This document shows positions 24,559 to 35,459 of a DNA stretch of 64,000 bases, in pieces. The translations under genes and the position numbers were made by a program. The stretch is from Capitulum mitella. Lineage: Eukaryota; Arthropoda; Thecostraca; Pollicipedomorpha; Pollicipedidae. A model generated the notes under the pieces. The model searched no databases. It saw only the letters and a list, made by a program, of their open reading frames with translations, and was not told the DNA's origin. Each line of letters begins with the position of its first letter. Positions within the stretch are counted from its first letter, which is position 1. The stretch lies in contig CP099842.1 in the NCBI GenBank assembly GCA_030062745.1, positions 4,879,822-4,943,821 on the forward strand, written 5' to 3'.

Positions 24559-25633
24559 CCGTTTGTTTCAGTATTTACAATGGTCAAAGTGAAGTCATTG
24601 AATATTTCATGTTAGTATGGAACATTATGGATTGCTTTTCAGTTTGGTGGCCTTCTTTCTTCATTACAGCTACGTCTCTATGTCAGTTCACGACTCCGCT
24701 GTCATAAAAATCACTGCCACAGCACACTGTCATCCACATTTATGTATGTCATCATGTAAAGAAAACAAAGGTGCGCAAGAAAGCTTAATTTAAACCTCAT
24801 CAAACAAACTTCTTTGAAACGATGTCCAGTAGACCTTTCCTGGCAAGAACCGAGCGGTGGCCCTCCCTCCGGGTCTCACTGCATGAAGAGGTTGATCCCT
24901 AGTCTTGTTCGTCAGATTAAATCTGCATAAAACCGTAATAAAGATTTCCTGACTTGGATAGTGATTAAGTCCTACGAGTGTTCCGCTAAGCTTTTAGAGA
25001 TGTATGGGCATAGGGCTGGAAACTTTGCCGCCTTTTAGTAGCAACGAAGAAGTTTGTAAGGATAATGGCCTAGCAAAATCTCATATCTTTTAAGCCCAGC
25101 AAAAAAGCCATTTGACTGAATGCCTTATCTGGACCCGGTCCGGTCGGCAAACTCTGCTGAAAGAGCCACCAACTAAAACGGACAAGGTTTTCATGACCAC
25201 TACACGCAAACGTGTTTTTCCATTTCACTGGAAAATTTGTAAAACCACCCAGAAACCTGCACTAAAATACGGCTATTGACTTTTCGGAAAATTAACTGTC
25301 CAACAGAAATGTTGTCCTGAAAATGCCACTCAGTGAATCCAAGCTTAGCTTAACCGTCGCCAAAGGGGGAAGGATTGCCACCGGCCTTGATTGAATCGAA
25401 TGGATTCCTTTCTGCTTCTCGTTTCAGAGCCTCTGTCCTTTCCCGCCTCAGGTCCAAGGTCACCCGACCTTCGCTTTACTCTGCACCTGATGATGCAAAT
25501 CCCTGTCTTTGATTCGGGGGACTTAACAGCCACATGTGTTTTTTTTTTAATTTGGGCGTCCCAGCGATGTGCAGTACAATACAATACAATACATGAAGTT
25601 TTTCTGAGACTGCCGGCGAGCGACCGGCGTTAA

Positions 25634-26845
25634 CCCCATTCCCGGCAGGGGGGCGGAATCCGCCCCCCCCTCGGGTTTTTTGCTTGCCAATTCCAGGCTT
25701 TTTAACGCAGCTTCACGAAACTTGGTCACTTTTCCTATCTATTCTTTCTACGTGCTGTGACAAAATTTCAAAATTCTACTTTGCTCAGGGGCGGAGTCAG
25801 GCAACGTTTTTGGGAGGCACCTCATGCCATTTTTGGCCATGTTAAGGGTAAAAGGAAAATGTCTGCCAAAAACAGAGTTTTTAAGATAGAACTTAAAACT
25901 TTACATGGATGTATAGCTAAATAGTGGGGCCATGTGCAGATGTAATTTTGTTTACCTGAGGTCATTTTAAAAGGTCAGGTCAAGGTCAAAAGTCAAAATT
26001 TGTTTCTTTGCAATAATTTCGGCGCCGTTTTTTCAAATGCCAAATTCGGAATACATATCACGTAGAAGGGTGCCTTCCACTTGTGTACCAAGTTTCAGCT
26101 TGATATCAGGTCGGGTCACGGAGCTATGACCTAAAATGTCAGTACGCGTGCCCTATATCGCAATAGCCATAAAATCAAATTTTTGAAATAGAGTGAATTC
26201 AAATGGTTGAAAACGTTTAAAGATAATATTAAATGTATATGAGATCATTCCAAGTGACCCCAAGGTCACTGGAGGTCATTTAAGGTCAAAGGTCACAAGT
26301 TGATCTGAGAAACGTGTGACCGTGACAGTTCCCCCTTTTTCATGTCCCTGGCACCGCCTATGCTAACATTATACAAACATTGTAATGCGATTTCTACTTC
26401 TTTAGTATAACATGACTAGCAGAAGCCAAAAAAGGGTGTTTGCCTCTTTTGTTCATCCAGTTGTTAGAAAACTAATCCTCCTGTTTTTGAAACCCTGTGA
26501 ACGCCCATGAATTTTCTCAAAATTTCAGATTTGGGGACCCATGGTAAAAGCCCTATCCATAATCTCTCGATTGATGCCAATTTCATCGAAATCGGTCCAT
26601 AAACAACGGAGTTATAAGAAGTCCAAAAGTACCCCCAATTTTGACATTTTTGCCCCCCTGTATCCACAAATTTCAAAATTTTGAAAATTTCGTTTTTATA
26701 AAAATGTAGTTCACGTCACGGCAAATCGATTGCCGTTTGTTGCGATAAAATCGGACAAGTAGTTCTCGAGATCTCAGGGGGGGGGGCCGAATCCGCCCCC
26801 CCCTGCCGGGAATCGGCCATACCGTCTAGCCCTCCGGGAATAGGG
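25634..26845. mobile_element. Non-autonomous piggyBac-type DNA element with TTAA target duplication
   Basis: The 1212-bp element is flanked on both sides by TTAA (25630-25633 and 26846-26849). The left end reads CCCCATTCCCGGCAGGGGGG and the right end, reverse-complemented, CCCTATTCCCGGAGGG, with a second inverted CCCGGCAGGGGGG block just inside. TTAA duplication with termini starting CCC is typical of piggyBac. There is no transposase frame. The interior holds many AGGTCA motifs. A diverged copy is at about 38102-39287. Confidence 0.8.
26283..26295 (+). promoter_or_regulatory. Perfect DR1 nuclear-receptor-type site
   Basis: AGGTCA-A-AGGTCA, a direct repeat with one-base spacing, is the consensus bound by HNF4 or RXR/USP-type receptors. 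Another AGGTCA lies 8 bases upstream and a denser cluster at 25962-25995. The site is internal to the TTAA element; function is not shown. Confidence 0.5.
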
Positions 26846-27559
26846 TTAAGAGCCTTCGATTTGGAGTAGCTGACGTTACAACCTTTCCGCACCTTTTCAA
26901 AAGAAAGATATTACCGGGCCATGGCAGGTCACTGAGTGATGACCTCAAGTCGATTTTCTAAACTTTAGTTTTGTTTTGCTTTTACAGGAGTCTGACGAGA
27001 TAAAAGGTTAGTTTTTATGCAGGGCTGTCTCGCCGTATGCTTCGCACGGCATTTGCACAATATTAAAGTTTCGAAAGGCCAGTGGTCTTTCCGAGACCAG
27101 TTGAGGCCACTGACCTTAGTTGACCTTAAAATGAATTTGAAACGGTTTTAAGGCAATCTTTAGCGCTGATTGAAGTACTGACAGCTATTTGCCCATCCCA
27201 GCGTTAAAAACACTGTTGCGTGACAACAAAACATAGTTTTGGCACTAGCCGCGTCATAAGATGATAAAAATATTTGATCTCTCGTCGACCTGACATTGAC
27301 ATGAAGGAACAAAAGCAATCACTAAATGCTTGGTCAATTTCAAAGCCAAATCGCTACAAAAACATGACTTGCAGGCCCTTCTGCTACGAAACTGCTGCGA
27401 TGACGGCGAAGATGGCCAACAAATAATATTTCGTTCCCCAGCGATCTGTGAGGCCACCAGGTAGCCTGAATGGGTTAAACTGGATGTCCTTAGAAGCACA
27501 AAATGATGAGCTACGCTCTCGTTTTTGTTTCATTGCTCCATGTTAACTAGGAGCGGAAG

Positions 27560-28160
27560 GTGGAGGGCAGGGGAGGCGGCAACCACACCCGTGCTCGTCG
27601 GCCGCGTAAATGAAAATCCTCACGTCTGGCGAGCGATGCCGTGCAGTCACATGACAAGAAACTGACGGAAACAATTTGGATGACAGAATCTTGCTAAGAT
27701 CGTGCCGTTACTCGGGATGGTTCTCGGCGTTCTTTCCAATCCAGCCTTCTTCCTCAGGAGGGTCTTAGCGCCTGTAGGTTTCGGTCTGCATCCCTCCACC
27801 AGTCTGATCTGCTCCGTATCCTCCCACAAATCAGATCCAGTCTGAGTCCCTCCTCCGATCAGGCGCGATGCCGCCCTTTCCGCCCTCTCCTCGACCATCT
27901 CCGTCGGTCTGCTCCAGTCCTCCCCTGCCGACCGGGCAGCCTCCTCCCTCCCCGGCTGCCGCCTCCGCGCCGCCGCCGCCGGCCGGCCGTTCCGCTCCCC
28001 ACCCAAATCTGGCGGGCCCGGTCGATACGGGGCCTGTGACGTCACCGGACGCCCGGCGGAAGTTTGGACACGCGGCCAGAGCAATTGACTAATGCAACCG
28101 GGGAGCGCGCCGCCGCCGGCGACGACCCGCTAATGAATTTTATGTGGTTTCAGGGCGACT
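27560..28160. other. GC-rich, CpG-dense block
   Basis: Open frames on both strands are proline/serine/arginine-rich with no domain. A short interval near 28080-28130 is especially CpG-dense. It may be an orphan CpG island. Confidence 0.35.
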
Positions 28161-28729
28161 GTCGCGCCAGCCCGGGTCCGTAAGTGCCGTCGAAATGAAT
28201 AGAACTGGCCCCCTGCGAAGGGAATGGAAATAACAGTCATGGTCAGAAGTCGGCGCCGTAGGTGGCACACGGTATACCACTCGAGGCCGCTTTAACACCT
28301 GAATAAAATTCACCAGATGCGAAATTATGCGTGCAGCTATCTACGTCGCTTTTTACCCGTGCTGCGTACGCGTTGTTCAGCATCGACACCCATCACCTCG
28401 TTTCATTCAAAATTCAACCACACACCCGCCTTGTTAACCGCATAAACAGCGCAGGTGACGTGCAACAAGTGAGGCGGCACGCAATGTTCGCCCCGGTCGC
28501 GGTTTGCAGCGCCGCTGTTAGCCGTGCTCGGCGCCGCCCGCCCTGGAAGCCGGCGGCCGGTCACAGTGGATGCCCGGGGGCGAGCGGGCGCGTGTCGCCC
28601 CTATTGGCCCATCGCTGCCGGTGGCGCGGCGGCGGCAATCACTCTGTGCAAACAGAGCAGGACACGGCCCCGCACTCGGCCGGCGGCGAAAATAAACACA
28701 CCGCAGATCGCCGATCGCAGGGCGGTCAG

Positions 28730-29110
28730 ATCCAGCGGCGGCGGGTGGTCAGCGCCGCACGGACCAGATCCAGCGCCGCACGGACCAGATCCGGCGGCAG
28801 ACGGACCAGCGACGTGGCGGCGGCGGGCGGTCAGCGCCACACGGACCCGGTCCGGACTCAGGCGGACCAGGTCCAGTGCCAGAGGTCGGCAGCGTCACAC
28901 GGACTAGATCCAGCGCCGCACGGACCAGATCCGGCGGCAGACAGACCAGCGACGTGGCGGCGGCGGGCGGTCAACGCCACACGGACCCGGTCCGGACTCA
29001 GGCGGACCAGGTCCAGCGCCAGAGGTCGGTCAGCGTCAGCGTCACACGGACCAGATCCAGCGCCGCACGGACCAGATCCAGCGCCAGTGGACGGCCATCA
29101 CTGCAGGACG
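28730..29110 (+). repeat. GC-rich minisatellite, period about 140 bp with inner repeats
   Basis: CGGACCAGATCCGGCGGCAG recurs at 28781 and 28921, with a third partial unit from about 29067. Inside each unit CGGACCAGATCCAGCGCCG is itself repeated. A 285-codon open frame spanning it (28331-29188) is probably produced by the repeat. Confidence 0.85.
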
Positions 29111-29952
29111 AGATCCAGCGCCATCGAACTGTCGGCACCAATAGCGGTGAAACTGCAATTGCTGCAACTGCAAAGCACAACTGCATGAAAAGCAGCGAGA
29201 AGCTGCGGTCGCCCGTGTTACCTACTCCTGATTTAACCCGGTATTGTACAGCTCTCTGGCATGACGTTTGAGCCCCGACAGCGGAGCATTCTCGGCATTC
29301 CCATCAGGCCGGGTTCCAGTCAGGGACACCCCGGCGCTAGGGACGCCCCCGGCGTCAGGGACACCCCGCATCAGGGACAAACCCGGGCCGTGGACGTCGT
29401 TCCTGCCGACCGGGCAGCGGCGACGCCAGGTCGCCGGGCGGCGCCGGCGGGGGGCTGCTTTATTGGGACGTGCCGCAGACAGGAATGCCGCCCGCGCAAA
29501 ATCGATCCCTTATGAGCGCCGTTCTGTACACGCGGCGGGCGCCGCCGCCGTCGGCCGCGCGGACACACCGGCGCGCGCGCCTAATGGATTGTCGAGGGGC
29601 GCGGCCGCTGCCGGGAGCTGGGATCATCGGATGGAGCAGCTGGCCTTCAGGACTGCCTGGGAGATCATCGAATCTTCAGGGAGACTGGCGGCTCACCGGC
29701 CGCTTGCGGGCTCATCGCTGGGGGGCTGCCGTAACCTTGAAAGTACGAAGCCAGGACCATTCGTGCGTAAGACTGCTCCAGAAGTACCTTCGGATCTTCC
29801 GACTTCATCTCCTCGAAGTTTGACCATTTTAGCTACCGTTAGAGGTGCGAAATGAGATCCTATTTTAAGGTTTCTTGTGGCTTCAGTTTCGTCGCAGATA
29901 GCCCGGGTGGGACTGCTAAGCGATCAAGCTTTTGTTGTCATGATTCCTCGGT

Positions 29953-30185
29953 GACCAGACGGTGGTGATCTCTGAAGACCGGTCGGTGGCGATCGCCAGT
30001 GCGGTCAGCGACGATCTCTGGTGAACGGCTAGTGGTGACTTTGGTGACCGGCCGGTGGTGATCTCCAGTGACCAGTCGGCGGTGGTCTCTGATGACCGGT
30101 CGATGGTGACCTCTGACGACAGGTCGGTGGCGTTCTCCGGTGCCCGGTCGGCAGCGGCCTCCGTCGGCCGGTCGGCTCCGGGTCC
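29953..30185 (+). repeat. 24-bp minisatellite, about ten copies
   Basis: Units of the type GACCGGTCGGTGGTGATCTC plus four bases repeat with period 24, with a few 22- to 23-base units. The length is a multiple of three, so both strands stay open and show an 8-residue peptide repeat (DDRSMVTS-like). No start, splice sites or domain. Confidence 0.88.
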
Positions 30186-30199
30186 GCTCCGGGCGTCCG

Positions 30200-30500
30200 T
30201 TCGCCGCTCCGGCCGACGAGCCGGGGCTCCGGCGGCGGCGCCGGCCAGTCGGCCTGCATAATGTCGTCAGGTGATGGAGGGGAGCGCCGGCGGCGGCCCA
30301 TCTGGCTCGAGTGGCCTCGAGTGGTTAATATCACGGCTGGGAGCCGGGGCCAGAGCCGCGGCCGCCGACTGGAGCTGCCGATGGCGGGAGGAGGAACGGC
30401 GGAGACCGAGAGGTCCAGTCTGGTCCGGCCGATGTCGAGAAGAGCGAGAAGTCAGCAGTGAGACGGAGGAGAGAGAGGAATGAAAGACAGACAGGGAGTA
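30200..30500. other. GC-rich block next to the minisatellite
   Basis: CpG-rich with open frames on both strands. No protein similarity recognised. Confidence 0.3.
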
Positions 30501-30692
30501 CCCGAGCCCCGCGGGGAACATCGAAAGAAAAAAGAACCACGGATCCCTCTAAGCGCGTTCGTATAGTTAACTGGCGTAGTGTCTTTCAGATGAATGGTGA
30601 AATTTCCTATTTATAGTCAAACCTGGCTCCATGAATATGCACATACGACATCTTCGGCCCGGGAGATGTTCACGTGAGATTCTTATGCTGAC

Positions 30693-30845
30693 GGCATGGC
30701 TGAAAATCCCGGGGGGTTGGGGGGCCCAGACCCCCAGTATTCAGGAATCTTAACATTAGGCTTATAGCAATGACTGGAAAGAAACGGTCTGAAACCCTAT
30801 GTGAACCCCCCAAGAATTTCCGGAAATCTCCAGCCATGGCTGGCG
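30693..30845. mobile_element. Short MITE-like element with imperfect terminal inverted repeats
   Basis: The left end GGCATGGCTGAAAATCCCGG followed by GGGGTTGGGGGG mirrors the right end, whose reverse complement begins GCCATGGCTGGAGATTTCC and continues CTTGGGGGGTT. The element is about 150 bp with no coding capacity. Target duplication is not clear. Confidence 0.55.
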
Positions 30846-30849
30846 GCCG

Positions 30850-31730
30850 AACGCTTTTGCCATTTGTCTGTCGGGATTTGAACTGATCTTTTTAGATGAC
30901 AGTTAGCTCACATTACTGTTTTTCTCCTTAAATGACGTTTACTTTATCCGATAACCGTTTGTTTTTATCTGTCCGCTTGCTTTGTCGGATACTGATGGGA
31001 AGCATTAATTGTATTAAGCAATGGCCTCTTGAGATAAATACACAACATTAGCAAAACCACTAAATAGCATAAAGGTTAATGGGTTTTGTCATCACACCTG
31101 GGAAATTTCAAGCAAAGGTTTCGCCATCCTATATGGCAATCAACGACATCCCCGTCTCATTTCCTCAGACAAGACTTCTTCCCAGAAGAAAGTTCTTGCC
31201 CTCCGGCATCGCGTTATTCACCAACCCATTAGTTCCCTCCCCAGCATCAGTTCACTGCTGAATCTCCTCCACTAGCTCACAAAGTTTTTCTCGCGGCAGC
31301 CCGGCACGCCGAGTCTCCACTCTCTTCGCTCCCGCGAAATTCTCCTGATGACCTCCAGGCAGCACAGAATCTCCTCCCGGAGAGATAATTCCGGCAAATC
31401 GCAGCGCTCCAAACGCGATTGGCGGCAGGACTCGAGAGGGCGGCCCGCACCGGGGATTTAACTTATGGCGCTAAGAGGATCGGCAGCGATGGATTTTGAG
31501 TCACATTTATCAGCACAATGCCAGCCCGGATGAGGACGAGGCAGTCGTGTCCTCATCCGGCTCTGCGGAATTATGGTGACAATTTGTCGGCTTTTGTCGG
31601 CCGGGTGGAGGCCAGTTTGAGCCGCCGCCGAGGAGGCGCCGAGCGATGGAGCAGGGCCGGCCTGGCAGGCGGAGATACAACGTCACATCCACCGGCCACG
31701 GGTACGAAGACCATACAACAAGCACAGAGA
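30850..31730. other. Spacer; no gene seen
   Basis: Mixed-composition DNA without recognisable exons or repeats. Confidence 0.35.
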
Positions 31731-31732
31731 GA

Positions 31733-31807
31733 AACTCTCCGAGAGAAACGGAGAGAGAGGGAGAGGGAGACGGCGGGGGAGGGAGAAACAGAGAGCTGTA
31801 GAGCTTA

Positions 31808-31855
<48 letters not shown>
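31733..31855. repeat. GA-rich microsatellite
   Basis: Two GA-dominated runs separated by a few other bases. The serine/leucine frames on the other strand are low complexity. Confidence 0.9.
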
Positions 31856-32579
31856 AAGATAAAAGGTACAATGCAAAACACGCAGCATATGCGTTATTTT
31901 TCCTTTGTTCTTTCCCGAATTGTTTTGCTCCATTCCCGAAGAGCTCGTCCGTCGGAGGAGCCACGTTACGGCCTCCCGATTGATATGCCCTGCGGTGGCC
32001 ACAAGAAAGCAGAAAATCCTATCTGCGGCGACGATGGGGTAACGAGGCACGGCAGACGCACAGCCCGAATATTAATGGCGTCACCGTATCATATGGAAGC
32101 TCATCACCCCGTCGACGAACCGTCGAGCCCATCGGTGCGGAGTGAATAGGGTGGATCGGCACTCATATTTGAATCTTTGGAATCCTTGGAGCCGGATGGA
32201 GAGCGGCGGTGACAATCAAAGATAGCAGGTTGGCCATTTCGTTCTGGAACTGATAAGTTCGCCAAAACGTCTGAGATGTCGATGTTCCTGACGTTACTGC
32301 AGGAGTCCAGTAACCTTACAATTTCGTCTTCTGACCCGCGCCCCGCCCTGTATCGCAGAGTTGTGGATGAGCATATTCATTCAGCTCGAGAAGAGGTCCG
32401 GGTCGCCCTCCCTGTTTTCCTGACGCAGACCGGCAAGGAGCGAAGCATACAGATCATTCAGCCTGGCAGGGTCATTCAGTATGGCTTTCCCGGCGGCGAT
32501 AATTAAGCTCCGACACCGAAACCGCATTTGCTGGGGTAGCGTGCGCGTTTTTCGTTGCGTGTTATTGCTGGTTGTGCGT

Positions 32580-32591
32580 GGTCTCTCTCTC

Positions 32592-32625
<34 letters not shown>

Positions 32626-32630
32626 CCGCT
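32580..32630. repeat. TC microsatellite
   Basis: CTCTCT run of about 45 bases. Confidence 0.92.
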
Positions 32631-32717
32631 ATCGAACAACCACCACAATGTAGTCATTTAGACTCCCGATAAGTAGTGTGCGACGTCTCTAGCTCATCGA
32701 CCCCGACTACCAATCGG

Positions 32718-32890
32718 GAGGACTGGTTGTCAGCTAAAGATCGACCGGGAGGACTTCCGTCCGGCAAAGACCGAATGTGAGGACTACCGTCCGACAAAGG
32801 CCGGCCGGGAGGACCACCGCCGGCTACAGAATGACTGGGAGGACTACCTCCAGCTGTAGATCGGTTGCGAGGACTACGGTAGCCGGAGAC
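32718..32890. repeat. 30-bp minisatellite, six copies
   Basis: GAGGACTACCGTCCGGCAAA-type units begin at 32718, 32749 and about every 30 bases after. On the minus strand they give a 10-residue repeat rich in Ser, Pro and Gly (GSPPGRSL-like). I see no gene context and treat it as non-coding. Confidence 0.85.
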
Positions 32891-33749
32891 CGGTGGGGGG
32901 ACTCGCCGGCACCTAGATTGGATTGACGCCAATTTTGTTAGCCGTGCCGCGGCGGATATGGAATCAGGACAGTGCGTGCTCGGCCAGTGTTGGACACTGC
33001 TGCGTGCCCAGGACACAGCCCGACGTCCAAACCAAGACTCTCCAGCGACGACGGGGCGTGTGTTGCGACTACTACGGGGTAGTTTTTTGCGAAGATCTGA
33101 CGTGAAAATTACAGTCCTCTGGTACTTTCCTGAAAGGCAGGTTTTTATGCTGTTTTTTCTGATCACGATGAGCACAGATACTCGTCATCCAGCGAAATGA
33201 AAAAGAAAATGAATGTAAATGTATGAACAAGAAAATGCAGGAGACGTTTTCTAACCCAAGAAGGCTGAGAAAAGGGAAACAATCGAGAAGTCATATCAGA
33301 ACTTCAAAACAAGAGCAAGATCCCAGAATGAAAACGTCGTTTGTATTTTCGGTACCAAAACTACCACACAGGTACGCATATATGTACTGACGTTATGAGG
33401 TTATTCATTGTTTTAGTGGCTATTAATACCCGAGTCACAAGCAAAGGAATAACACATGCAGACATCCACACGCATGCTACAGACCGTCACACCAGCACGC
33501 GCGCATTTCCGGCAACGACGTAGTCTGGCGGCTGGTCTAACAAACCCCACCTTGCGGTCCAGCGGTCTCAGTCCCGTGAGTTCGGGTGGGAGCCGGTTTA
33601 TAGTAGGCCGGACCTGGTTTAGACTTTTGTTCCGGGAACATTCCCCTACGCACCACTGGACCTTTAAACAACGGAAAACGTCCAAATGAAATTCCCAAAA
33701 ATATTCTTGGGGTGTCAGCTTTCTGTTCAAAAGATCATGTTATGTCTTC

Positions 33750-35435
33750 CCGAGACGTTAAAATCTCTATTGACATAACCATTCAAAACAAGAATGCAAT
33801 ACCTGACGTTTTTATCGTTTGTGTCATGCGGGAACTTGAAGTTTCAGAATGATAGGACATTGTTAAGCGCATTGTAGCATCTGGTATGCTTCACGAAAAA
33901 TTTAAATGATGTACTTGCTACTTGATGAGAGGCAATGTATTACAGTGAAGACGGACGAATCATTGCCGGGCTGCCATGTTCCCTTTGACGCAATGATGAT
34001 TTCCAGAAAAAGTTCAGTCGCCTTTGCTACTGTGTTTATGACAGAAATTCTCCGTTTCTCACAAGCTCTGGCACTGGGCGGGTACATCTCGAGAAGACGG
34101 AACGGTCTCGGGTATTCGATCGCAAACGCTGTCTCGTCGCTGCTCTCGGACCGCGTGACACATACGGCTTGCCATGGGGAAGTAGGTGGAAAGAACAGCC
34201 GCACATTAGTAGTTACCAGGGCGTACCGTCATAACACTCTACATTAATCCGTTTCCGTGACGCTCCACCCAGGGCGGTAACGTTGCTGGTGTCTGGTGCC
34301 GGCAGCTGCGCAGATGCGAGGAACGGCAAGTGAATATAGCGCCGGCTGTACAGCGCAGATATTTCTGTGTTTTATTGCCTTATGTGGTATGCTTGATCGA
34401 TGTGTTCAATCTCTAGCTCTCTGTGCAGTTGGAGGTCTGGGAGGCCCGTTGGATGGTGGCGTGCGGCATTATCGTATTGTATGGTCCAGCGGAGATGGCA
34501 GCTCTGGAAAGAGCCGAGTATTTTGGTGTCATTTCGGCTGTGGAACTTCTTCGGTGCGTCAGGACGTCCAGTTGCGGCGGCTGTTAAGAGTAGATCGTAG
34601 ATACAGTCCGGACTGTGGCTACGTGGCTGTGGCTACGGTCCGCTCTCGGCAGCCGCCGCGTCTGGACGTCCTGACGCACCGAAGAAGGTCCACGGCCGAA
34701 ACGACAGCAAAATACTCAGTTCTTTCCAGGTGTACCAACTTGATTGCGCCAAACAATACGATAATGCCGAACGTCACCATCCAGCGGGCTTTCCGAGAAA
34801 TCCAGCTGCATAGATAACTTAAAATGGAACACATCAATCGAGCATGCTAGCATAAAAAACAGAGACATCTGCGTTGTGCGGACGGCGCTGCATTCACTTG
34901 CAGCTCCTCACATGCTGCGCAGCTGCCGACACCAGGCACCAGTGACGCCAACACCCTGCACTGAACGTCTCGGAAATGGACTTTTGTCAAACGTTATGAC
35001 GGTATCCCCATGGTAACTGCGATGTGCGGCTGTTCTTTCTGCCTACTCTCCCAAGGCCAACCGTAAGCGTCACGCGATCTCGACACGTGCCTGACAGTGC
35101 CTGTCAGAAACGGTGAATTCTCGTCATAACACGACTTTAAAGGCGACTGGACTTTTTCTGGGAATCACTATGGCATCAATATGCCACTAGGTGGTTTTCA
35201 ATCCGGCAATCACCCATCCGCTTTCACTGTAATGCATTGTCATGCATCAAGTTGCACATACACTATTTACATCCTTCGTGAAAGATACCAAATGCTACCA
35301 AAGCACTTAACAAGCAATGCCCTGTCATCCAGACACTTCAAGTTTCTGCGTGACGTAAACGATGACAATGCCCGGTGTTATCTTCCTGTTTTACATGCTT
35401 ATGCCAATAAAGACCGTAATGCCTCGGTGGCGCAA
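33750..35435. repeat. Giant palindrome: two arms of about 800 bp in inverted orientation
   Basis: Left arm 33750 to about 34600 and right arm about 34625-35435 are reverse complements along their whole length with scattered substitutions and small indels. Paired landmarks are GGTGCGTCAGGACGTCCAG (34550) with its complement near 34660, CGGCATTATCGTATTGT (34468) with ACAATACGATAATGCCG (34755), GCCGGCAGCTGCGCAG with CTGCGCAGCTGCCGAC, and AGAACAGCCGCAC with GTGCGGCTGTTCT. The centre lies near 34610 with almost no spacer. No transposase recognised. Confidence 0.9.
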
Positions 35436-35459
35436 AACGTGACCTCTTCAACGTCTGTC

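Larger units (their letters stand above)
25590..27560. repeat. Dispersed repeat B, copy 1 (interrupted by the TTAA element)
   Basis: The left flank (ATGAAGTTTTTCTGAGACTG) and 26850-27560 together align with the uninterrupted stretch at 49681-50490. Shared blocks include GGCAGGTCAC, a GAAAGGTCA or CGAAAGGCCA segment, TTGATCTCTCGTCGACCTGA-like sequence and GCTACRCKCT. The 1.2-kb TTAA element sits inside it. No coding capacity seen. Confidence 0.75.

Noticed and set aside
28331-29188. 285-codon open frame on the plus strand
   Set aside because: Most of it is the 140-bp GC-rich minisatellite; no domain, and equally open frames exist in other phases.
32718-32890. Regularly spaced 30-bp repeats considered as a CRISPR array
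   Set aside because: Units are contiguous and diverged with no unique spacers, and the context is eukaryotic; this is a minisatellite.
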